From NCBI RefSeq assembly GCF_029909975.1, contig NZ_CP094516.1, positions 7,914,501 through 7,978,500 on the forward strand: a DNA stretch of 64,000 bases. The letters are read 5' to 3'. The DNA comes from Bradyrhizobium sp. ISRA430. Lineage in GTDB: Bacteria > Pseudomonadota > Alphaproteobacteria > Rhizobiales > Xanthobacteraceae. Below, piece by piece: positions 1-11,329 of this stretch. A program made the position numbers and the translations under genes. The first letter of the stretch is position 1; each line of letters opens with the position of its first letter. The notes beneath the pieces were generated by a model. It saw only the letters and a program-made list of their open reading frames with translations, was not told where the DNA came from and did no database searches.

Positions 1-148
1 TGGTGTAGTAGAAGGCCCGCAGCAGCCTGCCTCGGCCGTGAAATTCGCTGAGCAGGCGCCTGTAGTCGATGTCGAAACCGAGCGCCTTGGAGGTGGCATA
101 GAGATTGGAGCCATCGATGAAGAGTGCGATCTTCTCAAGCGAAGACAT
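1..148 (-). CDS. NYN-domain (LabA/DUF88-type) protein, N-terminal part
   Basis: The first 49 residues are present; the gene runs off the left edge. They start MSSLEKIALFIDGSNLY, which carries the FIDGSNLY motif of NYN (PIN-like) nuclease domains, whose first conserved aspartate lies in this strand. Family members are predicted metal-dependent RNases; the cellular substrate is unknown. The start is the ATG at 148. Only the N-terminus is visible, so any C-terminal domain cannot be judged. The family call rests on one motif but fits well. Confidence 0.75.
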   Translation of the reverse strand, partial: MSSLEKIALFIDGSNLYATSKALGFDIDYRRLLSEFHGRGRLLRAFYYT

Positions 149-531
149 TATGCACAAATCTCCAGTTCCGCAGAAAACACTGAAATCGCCGATGGCTTGC
201 TGAAAAAGACAGCGCAGACGGCCGGACAGGGTGTGGCCGTCTTGCGCCAAGGTTAGGGAGGTCCATGCCACCAGCGCCAGGGCGCCGAATGCAGCCACGC
301 TAAGGCGTGCGCATTTCCCGCTCAATTGTACGGAGGTAAAGGGCAGCTATCCAAAGGATAGGGCGCTATATACGAAGGTAAGTGGCGGCGCCGGCAACAC
401 GCGCTGGCAACAAAGGCCATTACGGCTCGCAGCCTGGCCTCCGACCAAAGTCTATCCGGGCAATGCCTGCTGCCCTGGAACCAAACTCCCTCCGAATGAT
501 TCCATCGGCATATCCCCGCGGGAGATGTGTC
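149..531. other. Intergenic stretch with no convincing gene
   Basis: About 380 bases lie between two divergent genes (NYN protein leftward, SPW protein rightward). Open frames here lack a ribosome binding site and recognisable protein features. It should hold the promoters of both genes, but I could not pick out a definite -35/-10 pair. Confidence 0.5.
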
Positions 532-915
532 ATGAGCAGGTTGCAAGAGCGCGAAACCGTCCCAGACGTCTACAATCTATTCCTCGCGGCTGTGCTCTTC
601 ATATCCCCGTGGCTGTTCAAGCTGACTATCAGCCAGGGCAAGATCGATCTCTGGGTGACGAGCGCGATCATCGGCATCCTCTCGCTGGCTGCCATCATCG
701 CCTATCGCGACTGGGAGGAATGGATCAATGTCCTGATGGGCGTCTGGCTCATCGTGTCACCCTGGCTGCTTGGATTTGCGCACACGCGCGCGATGCATCT
801 CAGCATCGGCTTCGGCATCGTCATCGTGCTGCTGGCGTTGCTCGACCTCTTTCTCCACTATGAGAAGGCGCATCCGGAAGAAACGGAGTCCCGGCAGGAG
901 AAGGCGCATCAGTAG
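532..915 (+). CDS. SPW-repeat integral membrane protein
   Basis: A 127-residue membrane protein with four hydrophobic segments and two SPW motifs (ISPWLF near residue 21 and VSPWLL near residue 75), which define the SPW-repeat family of two-times-two-helix membrane proteins. No enzymatic function is known for the family. An open frame extends 50 codons further upstream, but ATG 532 is preceded by a GGAG ribosome binding site at about 521 and gives the normal family N-terminus (MSRLQERETVPDVYN). The C-terminus is charged and cytoplasmic-looking. It stands alone between two leftward genes. Confidence 0.8.
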   Translation: MSRLQERETVPDVYNLFLAAVLFISPWLFKLTISQGKIDLWVTSAIIGILSLAAIIAYRDWEEWINVLMGVWLIVSPWLLGFAHTRAMHLSIGFGIVIVLLALLDLFLHYEKAHPEETESRQEKAHQ

Positions 916-945
916 CAACGCCTGGCCGTTGGAACGCCCGACACG

Positions 946-3075
<2,130 letters not shown>

Positions 3076-3089
3076 GGGCGGTGGATTGC

Positions 3090-3446
3090 TCAGCAGGTGA
3101 CGTGAAAAAGGCCGATCTTCCTGGCATGCGAGCGGTTGAACGTATGAATTGCCTCCGGGGTCGGCTCGAGCAGGACCGCGCAACCTTTCTTCGCAAAATA
3201 CGCCTCCGCTTCCGGCGATAGATGCACATTGCCCATCTGGCCCGACCCAAGAATGAGCTGCTCGCATCCGTCTTCAAAGATGAACTTCGCCTCGTCCTTC
3301 GAGAGGACGTGCGAGGTGCCGTAGTACTTCTTCGACAGCTTTTTCTTCCGCTTCGCCACTTCGCCGGACAGACGAATGATCACGTCGTGTTCATAGGTCT
3401 TTCCGTCAATCGTGATCGTGCCGAACGTCGTGGCTTCGATCTCCAT
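3090..3446 (-). CDS. Mth938-like domain protein (DUF498)
   Basis: A 118-residue single-domain protein. The central run LILGSGQMGNVHLSPEAEAYFAKKGC and the following PTPEAIHTFN segment match the Mth938/DUF498 family (NDUFAF3-like fold), which has no established bacterial reaction. The start EIEATTFGTITIDGKTYEHDV is also typical. ATG 3446 is preceded by GAGGTCAGGCC, with a usable purine core. It is convergent with pobA (14-base gap) and may be cotranscribed with nothing else. Confidence 0.75.
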   Translation of the reverse strand: MEIEATTFGTITIDGKTYEHDVIIRLSGEVAKRKKKLSKKYYGTSHVLSKDEAKFIFEDGCEQLILGSGQMGNVHLSPEAEAYFAKKGCAVLLEPTPEAIHTFNRSHARKIGLFHVTC

Positions 3447-3552
3447 GGCCTGACCTCCTCATGATATCGGCACAAAGTCTCGCTCTCGGCTTCGGTGGAC
3501 GAGCCTGCGCCAATCCGCACTGGGCACAGGCCCGTCGAGACTCCGAAGTCGC

Positions 3553-3846
3553 TTACGGGAGCTCGGATATCAGCTTGGTCCACTCGGCCTCGGTCCAGGC
3601 GCGTGAGGTGCTGGTACGCACATTGCCGAGGGAGCCGAGCGCAAGCGCGAATTTTGTGATGTGGTCGCCGAGCGGTGCTTCGGCGAGGACGAGAAGGTCA
3701 TGCGCGCCGGAGGTGAGATAGATGCCCTTGATCTCGACCCCGACTTTCTTGGCAAGCGCCTTTGCCGCTTCGCTGCGCTTGGGAGCTTCCCTGACATTCC
3801 GAATTCCCTGGTCGGTCCAGTCGATCGTCAGTATGAATGTCGCCAT
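3553..3846 (-). CDS. GYD-domain protein
   Basis: A 97-residue protein resembling the GYD family of small alpha/beta proteins of unknown function. It begins with a strand and the turn TIDWTDQGIRNV; the segment IKGIYLTSGAHDLLVLAEAP corresponds to the family's YxTxGxYDxVxxxEAPD core. It starts at ATG 3846, preceded by AGGGAGGATCGAC, a very strong ribosome binding site, so the 18-codon upstream extension is rejected. It lies about 105 bases upstream of the Mth938-like gene on the same strand and could share its transcript. Confidence 0.8.
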   Translation of the reverse strand: MATFILTIDWTDQGIRNVREAPKRSEAAKALAKKVGVEIKGIYLTSGAHDLLVLAEAPLGDHITKFALALGSLGNVRTSTSRAWTEAEWTKLISELP

Positions 3847-4136
3847 GTCGATCCTCCCTGAGGTACACGTGCGCATGGCCTGCCGCGCGCGGCGGGCCAA
3901 CTTGCTTCATGCTGAAAAATTGAGGGAGCGCCACGAAGGTCGGCGCTGCTTTCAGACTGCGATGCCTGCCGACGGCCTGCTCGCTGCCCGTTCCGGCAAC
4001 CGGCGACGTCGGCCCGTCCCGTCTCGAAGGGCAGCTCGATTTAGACTACGCCATGTCATGGGTTCGAAAAAGAGGGCTCTCCGGGTTGTGACCGGCGACG
4101 CAACGGGCCACGACCGCCCATCGGCGTCGAGGGCCG

Positions 4137-6284
4137 CTATTTTCCCTTGAGCGTGTTGACCGGCGTCCAGTCCGCCGAAGGCGGGCAGGTAGCGAGCTCC
4201 TTCGCGCGTTTGGCAAATAGTGCTGACGGAGCATCGGTTGCGGCGACCTGGTCGAAGCAATCTGCCGCCTTGGCGAATTCTCGCGCCCGCCAATGCGCAA
4301 GCCCTTCAGCGTAGCCTGCCGCCGCCTTCATCTGTTCCGCCGTCTCTGCCCCTCGCTCGGCCAGCGGCTCAAACACTTTGATCACCTCGTGCCGGCCCAA
4401 AACCCTGACGGCATCGAGCTCGCGCCAGGCGAAGCTGTCGGTGGTCTGCGCGACCGTCATTTCGGAGGCCATGATCGAGGTCGCATAGTATTTGTTGGCG
4501 CCTTCCAGCCGCGAGGCGACGTTCACGGTGTCGCTCATGACCGTATAGTTGAAGCGGCGCCGGGAGCCGATATTGCCGACCACGGCCTCGCCGCTGTTCA
4601 GCCCGATGCGGTGCGACAGGCCGCGGCCTGCGAACGCGGCATTGCCGGCGTTGAGCTCGGCCAGTTTCTGATGGCACTTCAGGGCGGCGCGGACCGCGTT
4701 GCGGGCGTGCGCGGGATCATCGGCCGGCGCGCCGAACATCGCGACGATGGAATCGCCGATATATTTGTCGACGTAGCCGCCATGGCTCTCGATGATGTCG
4801 GTCATGGCGGACAGGTATCGATTCATCAACGCCACCAATTCGCCCGGCGTCATCTTCTCGGCGATCGAGGAGAAGCCGGTGAGGTCGGAGAAGAACATGG
4901 TGACATTGCGTATCTCGCCGCCGAGCGCCGGCATCTTGCCTGAGGCAATCATGGTGTCGATGACCTCGGGCGCGAGATAGAGCGCAAAGCTCTTGCGCAG
5001 GAAGCGCTCGTCGCGGTCGGCGATGACGAAGCGGTAGCCGATCATCATTGCGATCGCGGCAAGACCCGCCAGCGCGGGCTCGGTCAGGGGCAGCGCTAAG
5101 GCATGGACGAATAGGCTCACGGCCAGCGCAGCGTAAACGGCCGTGAGCGCGATATAAGCCGCCATCGCGCTGGCGGGTGTGAGCACGCAAGCCGCGCAGG
5201 CAATGATCATCGCGAACAGGATCGTGAGTGCGGTCCGCAGCGGAAAGCCGAGCTCCGTCACAGCATCGCGTTCCATCAGATTCCGCACCGCGGTGGCGTG
5301 GACGAAGACGCCGGCGACATCGCTGCGCGCCGCCGCAGCGTGCGCCGGGGCCGGCAGGGCGCATCGTGCGGCCGGCGTCCCGTCATATCCGCCGGACAGG
5401 CGCATCGAGGTCAGCTTCCGGTCTTCGAAGTTGAGGACGGTGCCGAGCAGCACGACCTTGCCGTCGAAGGCGCGGCGGAAGAAGTCGGGGTCGTCCTTCT
5501 CGACGCAGGGGTGCAGGTCGGCGAAGGAGTATGTCGGGACATCGCGGCCTAATCCGCGGAAGTTGAGCGTCAGCGTGTTCGTCTCGGCGCTTGGGATCGC
5601 GTAGCCCGCCAGCGTCATCGCACCATCAGGCGCAAACTCGGGTTTCGCACCCAGTGCGCGCGAGGCGAGCTCGACGGCCATTGCGGGAATAGGCTTGCCA
5701 CCAATGGGAAAACTCAGCGGCATCCGCCGGATGATGTCGTCTGGATCGGTATGGACGTTGAGAGCGCGGACGTTGTTACGCACCGCTACCTGCTGTGCGC
5801 GGTAGGGAACGTCCGGATGATCGTGGCTCAGGATCTCGCCGAGCACCAACTTGCCGGCATCGGACATTTGCCTGAGCGCGATGAGGTAGTCCCGGTCAAA
5901 CCCCTTCATGCGCGCGCCGAGCGGCGCCTCGCCGAAGGGGATTTCCGACTGCTCGATCGAACTCGGAAAGATGATGTCGAAGCCGATCGCCTTGGCGCCG
6001 CCGTCGGTGATGCTTCCGAGCACCCGGCCGATCTCGCGCGTCCAGGTCAGCGTCGGCGATCCCTTAAAGGGCGCTGTGTCATAGGTCTCTCCATCGATCG
6101 CCACGACGATGACCGGTGACGTGGCGGGATCGCGGTGGTCACCGACGAGCTTGCCGCGCAGCGCCGTGAGGATGTCGAGCGACAGACCTTGCAGGGCATG
6201 AAGCGGCGGGGAGTTGAAGAGCGCACCCGAAAGGAGCGCGATCAGGATTGCCGCAACGATGTCCCGTCTGCCGATCCGCCGCAT
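4137..6284 (-). CDS. CHASE2-domain adenylate/guanylate cyclase
   Basis: A 715-residue membrane-bound class III cyclase that makes cAMP (or cGMP). An N-terminal membrane anchor (residues 10-30) precedes an extracytoplasmic CHASE2 sensor domain (roughly 35-310). Three hydrophobic segments follow (roughly 345-425), then the cytoplasmic catalytic domain (roughly 450-625). Metal-binding aspartates lie in FFSDLTGF and YIGDSIVAMFG; the transition-state residues lie in VNVASRLE. Lysine in DKYIGD and aspartate in VMSDTVN favour ATP as substrate. The C-terminal ~75 residues look TPR-like. The FecR-like gene ends 17 bases upstream on the same strand, so the two form an operon. The sensed signal is unknown. 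Confidence 0.92.
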   Translation of the reverse strand: MRRIGRRDIVAAILIALLSGALFNSPPLHALQGLSLDILTALRGKLVGDHRDPATSPVIVVAIDGETYDTAPFKGSPTLTWTREIGRVLGSITDGGAKAIGFDIIFPSSIEQSEIPFGEAPLGARMKGFDRDYLIALRQMSDAGKLVLGEILSHDHPDVPYRAQQVAVRNNVRALNVHTDPDDIIRRMPLSFPIGGKPIPAMAVELASRALGAKPEFAPDGAMTLAGYAIPSAETNTLTLNFRGLGRDVPTYSFADLHPCVEKDDPDFFRRAFDGKVVLLGTVLNFEDRKLTSMRLSGGYDGTPAARCALPAPAHAAAARSDVAGVFVHATAVRNLMERDAVTELGFPLRTALTILFAMIIACAACVLTPASAMAAYIALTAVYAALAVSLFVHALALPLTEPALAGLAAIAMMIGYRFVIADRDERFLRKSFALYLAPEVIDTMIASGKMPALGGEIRNVTMFFSDLTGFSSIAEKMTPGELVALMNRYLSAMTDIIESHGGYVDKYIGDSIVAMFGAPADDPAHARNAVRAALKCHQKLAELNAGNAAFAGRGLSHRIGLNSGEAVVGNIGSRRRFNYTVMSDTVNVASRLEGANKYYATSIMASEMTVAQTTDSFAWRELDAVRVLGRHEVIKVFEPLAERGAETAEQMKAAAGYAEGLAHWRAREFAKAADCFDQVAATDAPSALFAKRAKELATCPPSADWTPVNTLKGK

Positions 6285-6301
6285 CGCGCGTTGGGAATCG
6301 C

Positions 6302-6982
6302 CTATTCGAGCCGCAGCAGGCGACCGACGATCGGCGTCGGCGAGGAGGTGGCGCGGGCATCGACCTGGAACGTGTAGCGCTTCGCGCCGAGGGTTGCGAG
6401 ATAGGTTGCGCCCGGCGTCAGCGTCTTGCCGGCCTTGGCGAAGTCGTAGAACTTGCCGGCGACCAGAATCTCGCCCTTCAGCGGCACGCTGATCGAGGCC
6501 TCCTTGCCGTCGATGCGATCGATGACCAGCGTGCTGCCGCTTCTGACCTGGACCAGCGGCGAGACACCGTAGATCGTCGGCAGCTTTGTGGGCGTGCCCT
6601 TCGCGTCGGATCGCATGGTGCGGAATGTGGTCGCCGCCCCCTGGTTCGCCTGGCGCTCGGAGAGCTGCGCCGCATTGGCGTCGCAGGGCACCTTGGCGCG
6701 CTGCACGTCGCCGAGCTGCACCGTGCTCTGCTCGGTGCCGACCAGAACGACGCCTTCACTAATTGTCTCGCGCATGCAGGATTTGAGATAACTGAGCGTG
6801 ACGCTCGCCTTCGGCCCGAGCTTGATGATCTTGCCCGGCGCCACATAGTCCATGAAGGCGATACCGTCGACCTTACCCTGCACGTCCTCGACAATCGCGG
6901 CCGGCGTCTGCGCGGCGGCGGGCGCCGCAAGACAAAACACGCCGACAATGGCGCCTATCAGGCTTCTCATGGGCTTTCTCAT
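6302..6982 (-). CDS. Exported FecR-like protein, partner of the CHASE2 cyclase
   Basis: A 226-residue protein with a clear signal peptide (MRKPMRSLIGAIVGVFCLAA, cleavage near AAAQ at about 25). The mature part opens with a strand pattern AAIVEDVQGKV...KIIKLGPKASVTLSYLKSC that resembles FecR-type domains, and ends in a predicted beta-rich segment. Genes encoding exported FecR-like proteins commonly sit beside CHASE2 cyclases, as here (17-base gap to the cyclase). A role as periplasmic partner or ligand sensor for the cyclase is inferred from pairing only. The start is ATG 6982, which gives the full signal peptide. Confidence 0.7.
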   Translation of the reverse strand: MRKPMRSLIGAIVGVFCLAAPAAAQTPAAIVEDVQGKVDGIAFMDYVAPGKIIKLGPKASVTLSYLKSCMRETISEGVVLVGTEQSTVQLGDVQRAKVPCDANAAQLSERQANQGAATTFRTMRSDAKGTPTKLPTIYGVSPLVQVRSGSTLVIDRIDGKEASISVPLKGEILVAGKFYDFAKAGKTLTPGATYLATLGAKRYTFQVDARATSSPTPIVGRLLRLE

Positions 6983-7149
6983 CCAATTCGATTGTATGCG
7001 ATTGATCCCCGTCTGGTCCGATACTTAGCAGCGGCTGGCGCAGGCAACTGTGACCAGAATCACTCTGGTATTGGTGCACATTACGAGGAAGAGGTTCAAA
7101 CCCCGAGAGGCAGGCGCGGGACGTTGCGAACCGCTCGGGAAAGGCGGAA

Positions 7150-8286
7150 TCAGGCCGGAGAAACCTCGGGCGAGCGGCCTTCGTCCGGGCGGCTCTCGGC
7201 CGTCTCGGCCATGTCGGGTGAGAGTGGGGCCTCGGATTTCTGGAACGGGGGCGTTCTCTGCCCAACGGCGATCGCGACGACCTCGTCCCAGCGCGACAGG
7301 AAGGCCTCGACGCAGGCTGGGTCGAATTGTCGCCCCTGGTTCTCGATCAGGTAGCTGCGTGCAGCCTCGAGCGGCATCGGCTCTTTATATGGCCGCCGCG
7401 TCGTCAGCGCGTCGAAGACGTCGGCGACCGCGACCACGCGTGCGGCGACCGGGATGCCGGCTGCCTCCAAGCCGTTCGGATAGCCCGTACCGTCCCAGCG
7501 CTCGTGATGACCTGCGGCAATTTGCGCGCCGAGCTGGATCAGCTCGCAGCTTGAGTCCGCCAGGATCCGCTCACCGATCGTCGCATGGGTGCGGATCACC
7601 GCCATCTCCTCGTCGGTCAGCCGGCCGGGCTTGAGTAGGATATTGTCAGGGATGGCGACCTTGCCGACGTCGTGCAGGGGTGCGGCCAGATAGATGTCGC
7701 GGCACAGCCGCGCCGGCAGGCCGAGCTGCTCGGCGATGATGCGGCTGTATCTGGCGACCCGCAGCGTGTGCTCTCCGGTGTCGTTGTCGCGATATTCGAC
7801 CGCGAGCGCGAGGCGCAGGATGATCTCCTCTTCGCGCTCCCCGAGCTTCTGCGTCGCAGCCGCCACCGCGCTCGCGAGATCCGCGGCGCGATCGTTTTGC
7901 TTGCGCACGGCCGCACCGAGCCGGATCAGGTTGCGCAGGCGGACCGTCATCTCGACGCTCTGGGGCTGCTTGGGCAGGAAATCGGTGGCGCCGGCCTCAA
8001 GCGCCTCCATCTTGACATCGTCGGTCTGCCGCGAGGTGATCATCGCGATCGGAATGTCGGCGCAGCCGGGCAGGGTACGGAAGGCGCGGATGAAGCTGAT
8101 GCCGTCCATGTGGGGCATCTCGTAGTCGACCAGCACGAGGTCAAACACGCGCTCGCGAGCGCAGGCCAGCGCATCGACGGGATCGAGGAAGGCGGTGGCC
8201 TCGACCAGACCTTCGGATTCGATGTGACGTTTCAGGAAATTGAGGACGGAGCGGCTGTCATCAACCAGAAGCGCTTGGGTCAGCAT
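7150..8286 (-). CDS. Response regulator with HD-GYP phosphodiesterase domain
   Basis: A 378-residue cytoplasmic protein. The receiver domain (residues 1-125) has paired acidic residues in LLVDDSRS, the phospho-acceptor in LVLVDYEMPHMDG and the conserved lysine in DFLPKQP. A helical linker (130-165) leads to an HD-GYP domain with the metal ligands in LHDVGKVAIPD and HHERWDGTGYPNGL, so c-di-GMP hydrolysis is expected. ATG 8286 opens directly on the receiver domain; the longer open frame upstream runs through the promoter region. It is divergent from the chemosensory operon, which suggests its phosphodonor may be that CheA. The last ~30 residues are Pro/Glu-rich. Confidence 0.93.
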   Translation of the reverse strand: MLTQALLVDDSRSVLNFLKRHIESEGLVEATAFLDPVDALACARERVFDLVLVDYEMPHMDGISFIRAFRTLPGCADIPIAMITSRQTDDVKMEALEAGATDFLPKQPQSVEMTVRLRNLIRLGAAVRKQNDRAADLASAVAAATQKLGEREEEIILRLALAVEYRDNDTGEHTLRVARYSRIIAEQLGLPARLCRDIYLAAPLHDVGKVAIPDNILLKPGRLTDEEMAVIRTHATIGERILADSSCELIQLGAQIAAGHHERWDGTGYPNGLEAAGIPVAARVVAVADVFDALTTRRPYKEPMPLEAARSYLIENQGRQFDPACVEAFLSRWDEVVAIAVGQRTPPFQKSEAPLSPDMAETAESRPDEGRSPEVSPA

Positions 8287-8388
8287 CGGCGGCGGGGGCC
8301 CTCTTCGCTGGCGAGGCACGAACCCAAGACATAACCCGATGGAATTTAACGCGAAGCAAATGCGTCGGCTGGGCGACGTTGCTGGGAT

Positions 8389-8436
8389 ATGCGCATTTCG
8401 CATGAGATTCTGGAACCCTATGCATGTTTGCATGCA
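8389..8436. promoter_or_regulatory. Two inverted repeats in the divergent HD-GYP/che intergenic region
   Basis: The 267-base gap between the HD-GYP gene and the STAS gene holds two short inverted repeats: ATGCG-N5-CGCAT at 8389-8403 and TGCATG-N4-CATGCA at 8421-8436. They are spaced about three helical turns apart (centres roughly 32 bases). This is the arrangement expected of an operator for a dimeric regulator, but no regulator is identified. Confidence 0.35.
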
Positions 8437-8553
8437 GTCACGCGAAACCTTAGGGAATGTGACCCGTAGTTGTACGGACCACCTCGTTAGGAGTTTGCTC
8501 ATTCGATTCACGTCAAACGTGTATCGGGATCTTAAGCAAAGGCGGATGCAGCG

Positions 8554-8877
8554 ATGTCGCTCAATCCCTCAGAGCCGAAGTGGTCATTGCGGTTACCCGC
8601 TGACTGCAGCATCGCGGCCATTCGAAACGTCTATGACCTCATCCGCGAGGCGTTCCGCCGGCAAGACCGGCTCGAAATCGACTGCTCCAGCGTCGACAAG
8701 GCCGACGTAACCTCGATCCAGCTCCTGTTGTCGACTGCCAAGACCGGCGAGGCCCAGGGGCGTCCCATCGTCCTCACCTCCTTCTCCCAGTCACTGCGCA
8801 ACACCCTCCGCCGCGCCGGATTCGCCAGCGAGGCTATGATCGATCAGCATTTCCCGCAAAAGAAAGATGGCACCTGA
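8554..8877 (+). CDS. STAS-domain protein, first gene of the chemosensory operon
   Basis: A 107-residue protein made of one STAS domain (anti-sigma-factor-antagonist/MlaB-like fold). The pattern LEIDCSSVDKADVTSIQLLLSTAK gives the central strand and helix; the usual phosphorylatable serine position is within DVTSIQ. Short STAS proteins often start alternative che operons, where their partner is unclear. ATG 8554 has an AAAGGCGG ribosome binding site. Its TGA overlaps the next ATG by one base (8877), so translation with the cheY-like gene is coupled. Confidence 0.8.
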   Translation: MSLNPSEPKWSLRLPADCSIAAIRNVYDLIREAFRRQDRLEIDCSSVDKADVTSIQLLLSTAKTGEAQGRPIVLTSFSQSLRNTLRRAGFASEAMIDQHFPQKKDGT

Positions 8878-9242
8878 TGGCCACGATTCTGACCGTCGAT
8901 GATTCTCCCAGCATTCGGCAGATGATCAAGGTCGTGCTCGAGCCGGCCGGTCACAGCGTGATCGAGGCCGGTGACGGTGCGCAGGGACTCGCCAAGGCAC
9001 AGGCCGGCAAGCTCGATCTCGTCATCACCGACCTCAATATGCCTGTCATGAACGGGCTGGAGCTGATCCGGGCGCTACGCAAGCTGCCGAGCGCGGTCGG
9101 CATGCCCATCGTGTTCCTGACCACCGAATCCAACGACGCGGTGAAGCAAGAAGCGAAGAGTGCCGGCGCCACCGGCTGGATCACGAAACCCTTCAAGCCC
9201 GAGCAGTTGCTCGCCGTCGTCGCCAAGCTGGTGCGCTCATGA
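8877..9242 (+). CDS. cheY: CheY-like single-domain response regulator
   Basis: A 121-residue stand-alone receiver. Conserved residues are the aspartate pair in TVDDSPSIRQM, the phospho-acceptor in LVITDLNMPVMNG (near residue 53), the threonine in FLTTES and the lysine in WITKPFKPEQL. It is the presumed target of the CheA encoded next, whose ATG overlaps this stop by four bases (ATGA). With no output domain it acts by binding another protein, such as a flagellar switch or a different target. Confidence 0.93.
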   Translation: MATILTVDDSPSIRQMIKVVLEPAGHSVIEAGDGAQGLAKAQAGKLDLVITDLNMPVMNGLELIRALRKLPSAVGMPIVFLTTESNDAVKQEAKSAGATGWITKPFKPEQLLAVVAKLVRS

Positions 9243-11329
9243 GCGCGATGGACCCGACCGAGGTCTTTCGCCAGGAGGCCAGCGAACTCTTCGAGGTCCT
9301 GGAAGGAGCGCTGCTCGATCTCGGCCAGCGTCCCGACGACCGCGAGTTGGTCGATTCCGCCTTCCGCGCGCTGCACACGATCAAGGGTTCGGGCGCCATG
9401 TTCGGTTTCGACAAGGTCGCTTCCTTCACCCACGAGTTCGAAACCGCCTTCGACCGCGTCCGCAAGGGTGAGATCAAGCCGACACAAGAGCTGATCTCGG
9501 TCGCGCTCGCCGCCAAAGACTACATCCGCGCGCTGATCGAGGATCCGCAGTCGACCGACGATATCATCGGTGAAGCGATTCTCGACGACCTCAAGCGCTT
9601 CGTGTCTTCGGACCAGCCACAAGATCAGGTCGCCCAGATCGCGGCAGCGCCGCCGCTGGCCCCGGCCGAGACCAAGCAGGCCGGCTGGCATCTCTACCTG
9701 GAATTCGAATCCCACATCCTGCGCAACGGATCGAACCCGCTCGATCTCCTGGAAGATCTCTGCAAGCTCGGGCCCTGCTTCGTCGTGCCGATCACAGACG
9801 GTGTGCCGTTCCTCGACGAGATGGACCCGGAGGACTGCTATCTGAAGTGGGACGTCAAGCTGCACGCAGCCTGCGACAAGGATGCGATCGACGACGTCTT
9901 CATGTTCGTGCAGGACGAGATGAAGCTCACGCTCTCGCCGTTGAAGCATGTCGAAGCGAAGCCTGCACCGCTGTTCCAGCTCCTCGACGAGGAGTCGATG
10001 CAGGCCCCGGTGATGGAGATGTCCGTTCCGGCAGCCGGGGCTGCAACGGTGCCGGTCGTCGACGAAGCCGCGGCGAAGCTAGAGCCGAAATCCGAGATCA
10101 GGCGCGAGGCGCCGCCCGCGCGCCGCGAGGACACCAAGCGCGAAGATCGCGGCATCGCCACCGTCCGTGTCCAGGCCGAGCGCCTCGACGAGCTGATGGA
10201 TCGCGTGGGCGAGCTCGTCATCGCCCAGGCGCGGCTAACGCAGCTCGCCTCGGCCGGCTCCGATCTCTCGATCAAGATGATTGCCGAGGAAATCGAGCGT
10301 CTCGCCTCCAGCCTGCGCGACACCACGATGGGCGCGCGCATGGTGCCGATCGGCTCGCTGTTCGGCCGCTTCCGGCGCCTCGTGCACGACCTGTCGCGGG
10401 ATCTGTCGAAGCCGGTCGAGTTCGTCACGTCGGGTGAAGACACTGAGCTCGACAAGACCATGATCGAGTGCCTGGCCGATCCGCTGGTGCACCTGATCCG
10501 CAACGCCATCGACCACGGCATCGAGGACACCGCGATCCGCGCGGCCGCCGGCAAGACCGAGCGGGGCCGGATCGAGCTCGCCGCCGTCCATTCCGGCGCG
10601 CAGGTGCTCGTGACCGTGAAGGACAATGGCGGCGGCCTCAACACCGCCCGTATCCGCGCCAAGGCGGAAGAGCAGGGGCTGATCGCAGCCGGTGCCGCGC
10701 TCTCCGACCACGAGATTCACCAGTTCCTGTTCCATCCGGGCTTCTCCACCGCGCAGACCATCTCGGCGCTGTCCGGCCGCGGCGTCGGCATGGACGTGGT
10801 CAAGCGCACCATCGAGAACATGCGCGGCTCGATCGATCTGTCGACCAAGCCGGGCCAGGGCACCACCGTGACGCTGCGCTTGCCGCTGACGCTCGCGATC
10901 ATCGAGGGCCTCCTGATCCGCGTCGGCGAAGGCCGCTACATCATTCCCCTGTCGGCGGTGGAGGAATGCGTCGAGCTCACGGCCGAGGATGAGCGCTCGC
11001 GCGGCCGCAACTTCCTCAATGTGCGCGGCAACCTCGTGCCGTTCCTGCGCTTGCGCGATCTCCTGAGCGCATCCGGCGCGCCGGACCAGCACCAGAAGAC
11101 CATTATTATCTCGACCGGCGAGACCCGCGTCGGGCTCGTCGCCGACCAGATCATCGGCAACCACCAGACCGTGATCAAGTCGCTCTCCAAGTTGCATTCG
11201 GATGTCACGATCTTCTCCGGCGCGACCATCCTGGGTGACGGCACGGCGGCGCTGATCCTCGACGTCGCGCAACTCGTCGCGCTGGCGCAGTCGAGGGTCG
11301 AAAAGCAGCATATCAGCGAGGCGGCGTGA
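9239..11329 (+). CDS. cheA: Chemotaxis histidine kinase CheA
   Basis: A 696-residue kinase. The N-terminal Hpt domain holds His46 in FRALHTIKGSG. Residues ~150-240 form an extra domain (WHLYLEFESHILRNG... through MFVQDEMKLTL) in place of a standard P2. After an acidic/basic linker come the P3 dimerisation helices (~305-375), the ATPase domain with the N box HLIRNAIDHGIED, G boxes VKDNGGGL and GRGVGMDVV, and a C-terminal CheW-like P5 domain (~560-690). It links receptor arrays to the CheY and CheB encoded in the same operon. The start overlaps cheY by four bases and the stop overlaps cheW by one. Confidence 0.96.
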   Translation: MSAMDPTEVFRQEASELFEVLEGALLDLGQRPDDRELVDSAFRALHTIKGSGAMFGFDKVASFTHEFETAFDRVRKGEIKPTQELISVALAAKDYIRALIEDPQSTDDIIGEAILDDLKRFVSSDQPQDQVAQIAAAPPLAPAETKQAGWHLYLEFESHILRNGSNPLDLLEDLCKLGPCFVVPITDGVPFLDEMDPEDCYLKWDVKLHAACDKDAIDDVFMFVQDEMKLTLSPLKHVEAKPAPLFQLLDEESMQAPVMEMSVPAAGAATVPVVDEAAAKLEPKSEIRREAPPARREDTKREDRGIATVRVQAERLDELMDRVGELVIAQARLTQLASAGSDLSIKMIAEEIERLASSLRDTTMGARMVPIGSLFGRFRRLVHDLSRDLSKPVEFVTSGEDTELDKTMIECLADPLVHLIRNAIDHGIEDTAIRAAAGKTERGRIELAAVHSGAQVLVTVKDNGGGLNTARIRAKAEEQGLIAAGAALSDHEIHQFLFHPGFSTAQTISALSGRGVGMDVVKRTIENMRGSIDLSTKPGQGTTVTLRLPLTLAIIEGLLIRVGEGRYIIPLSAVEECVELTAEDERSRGRNFLNVRGNLVPFLRLRDLLSASGAPDQHQKTIIISTGETRVGLVADQIIGNHQTVIKSLSKLHSDVTIFSGATILGDGTAALILDVAQLVALAQSRVEKQHISEAA

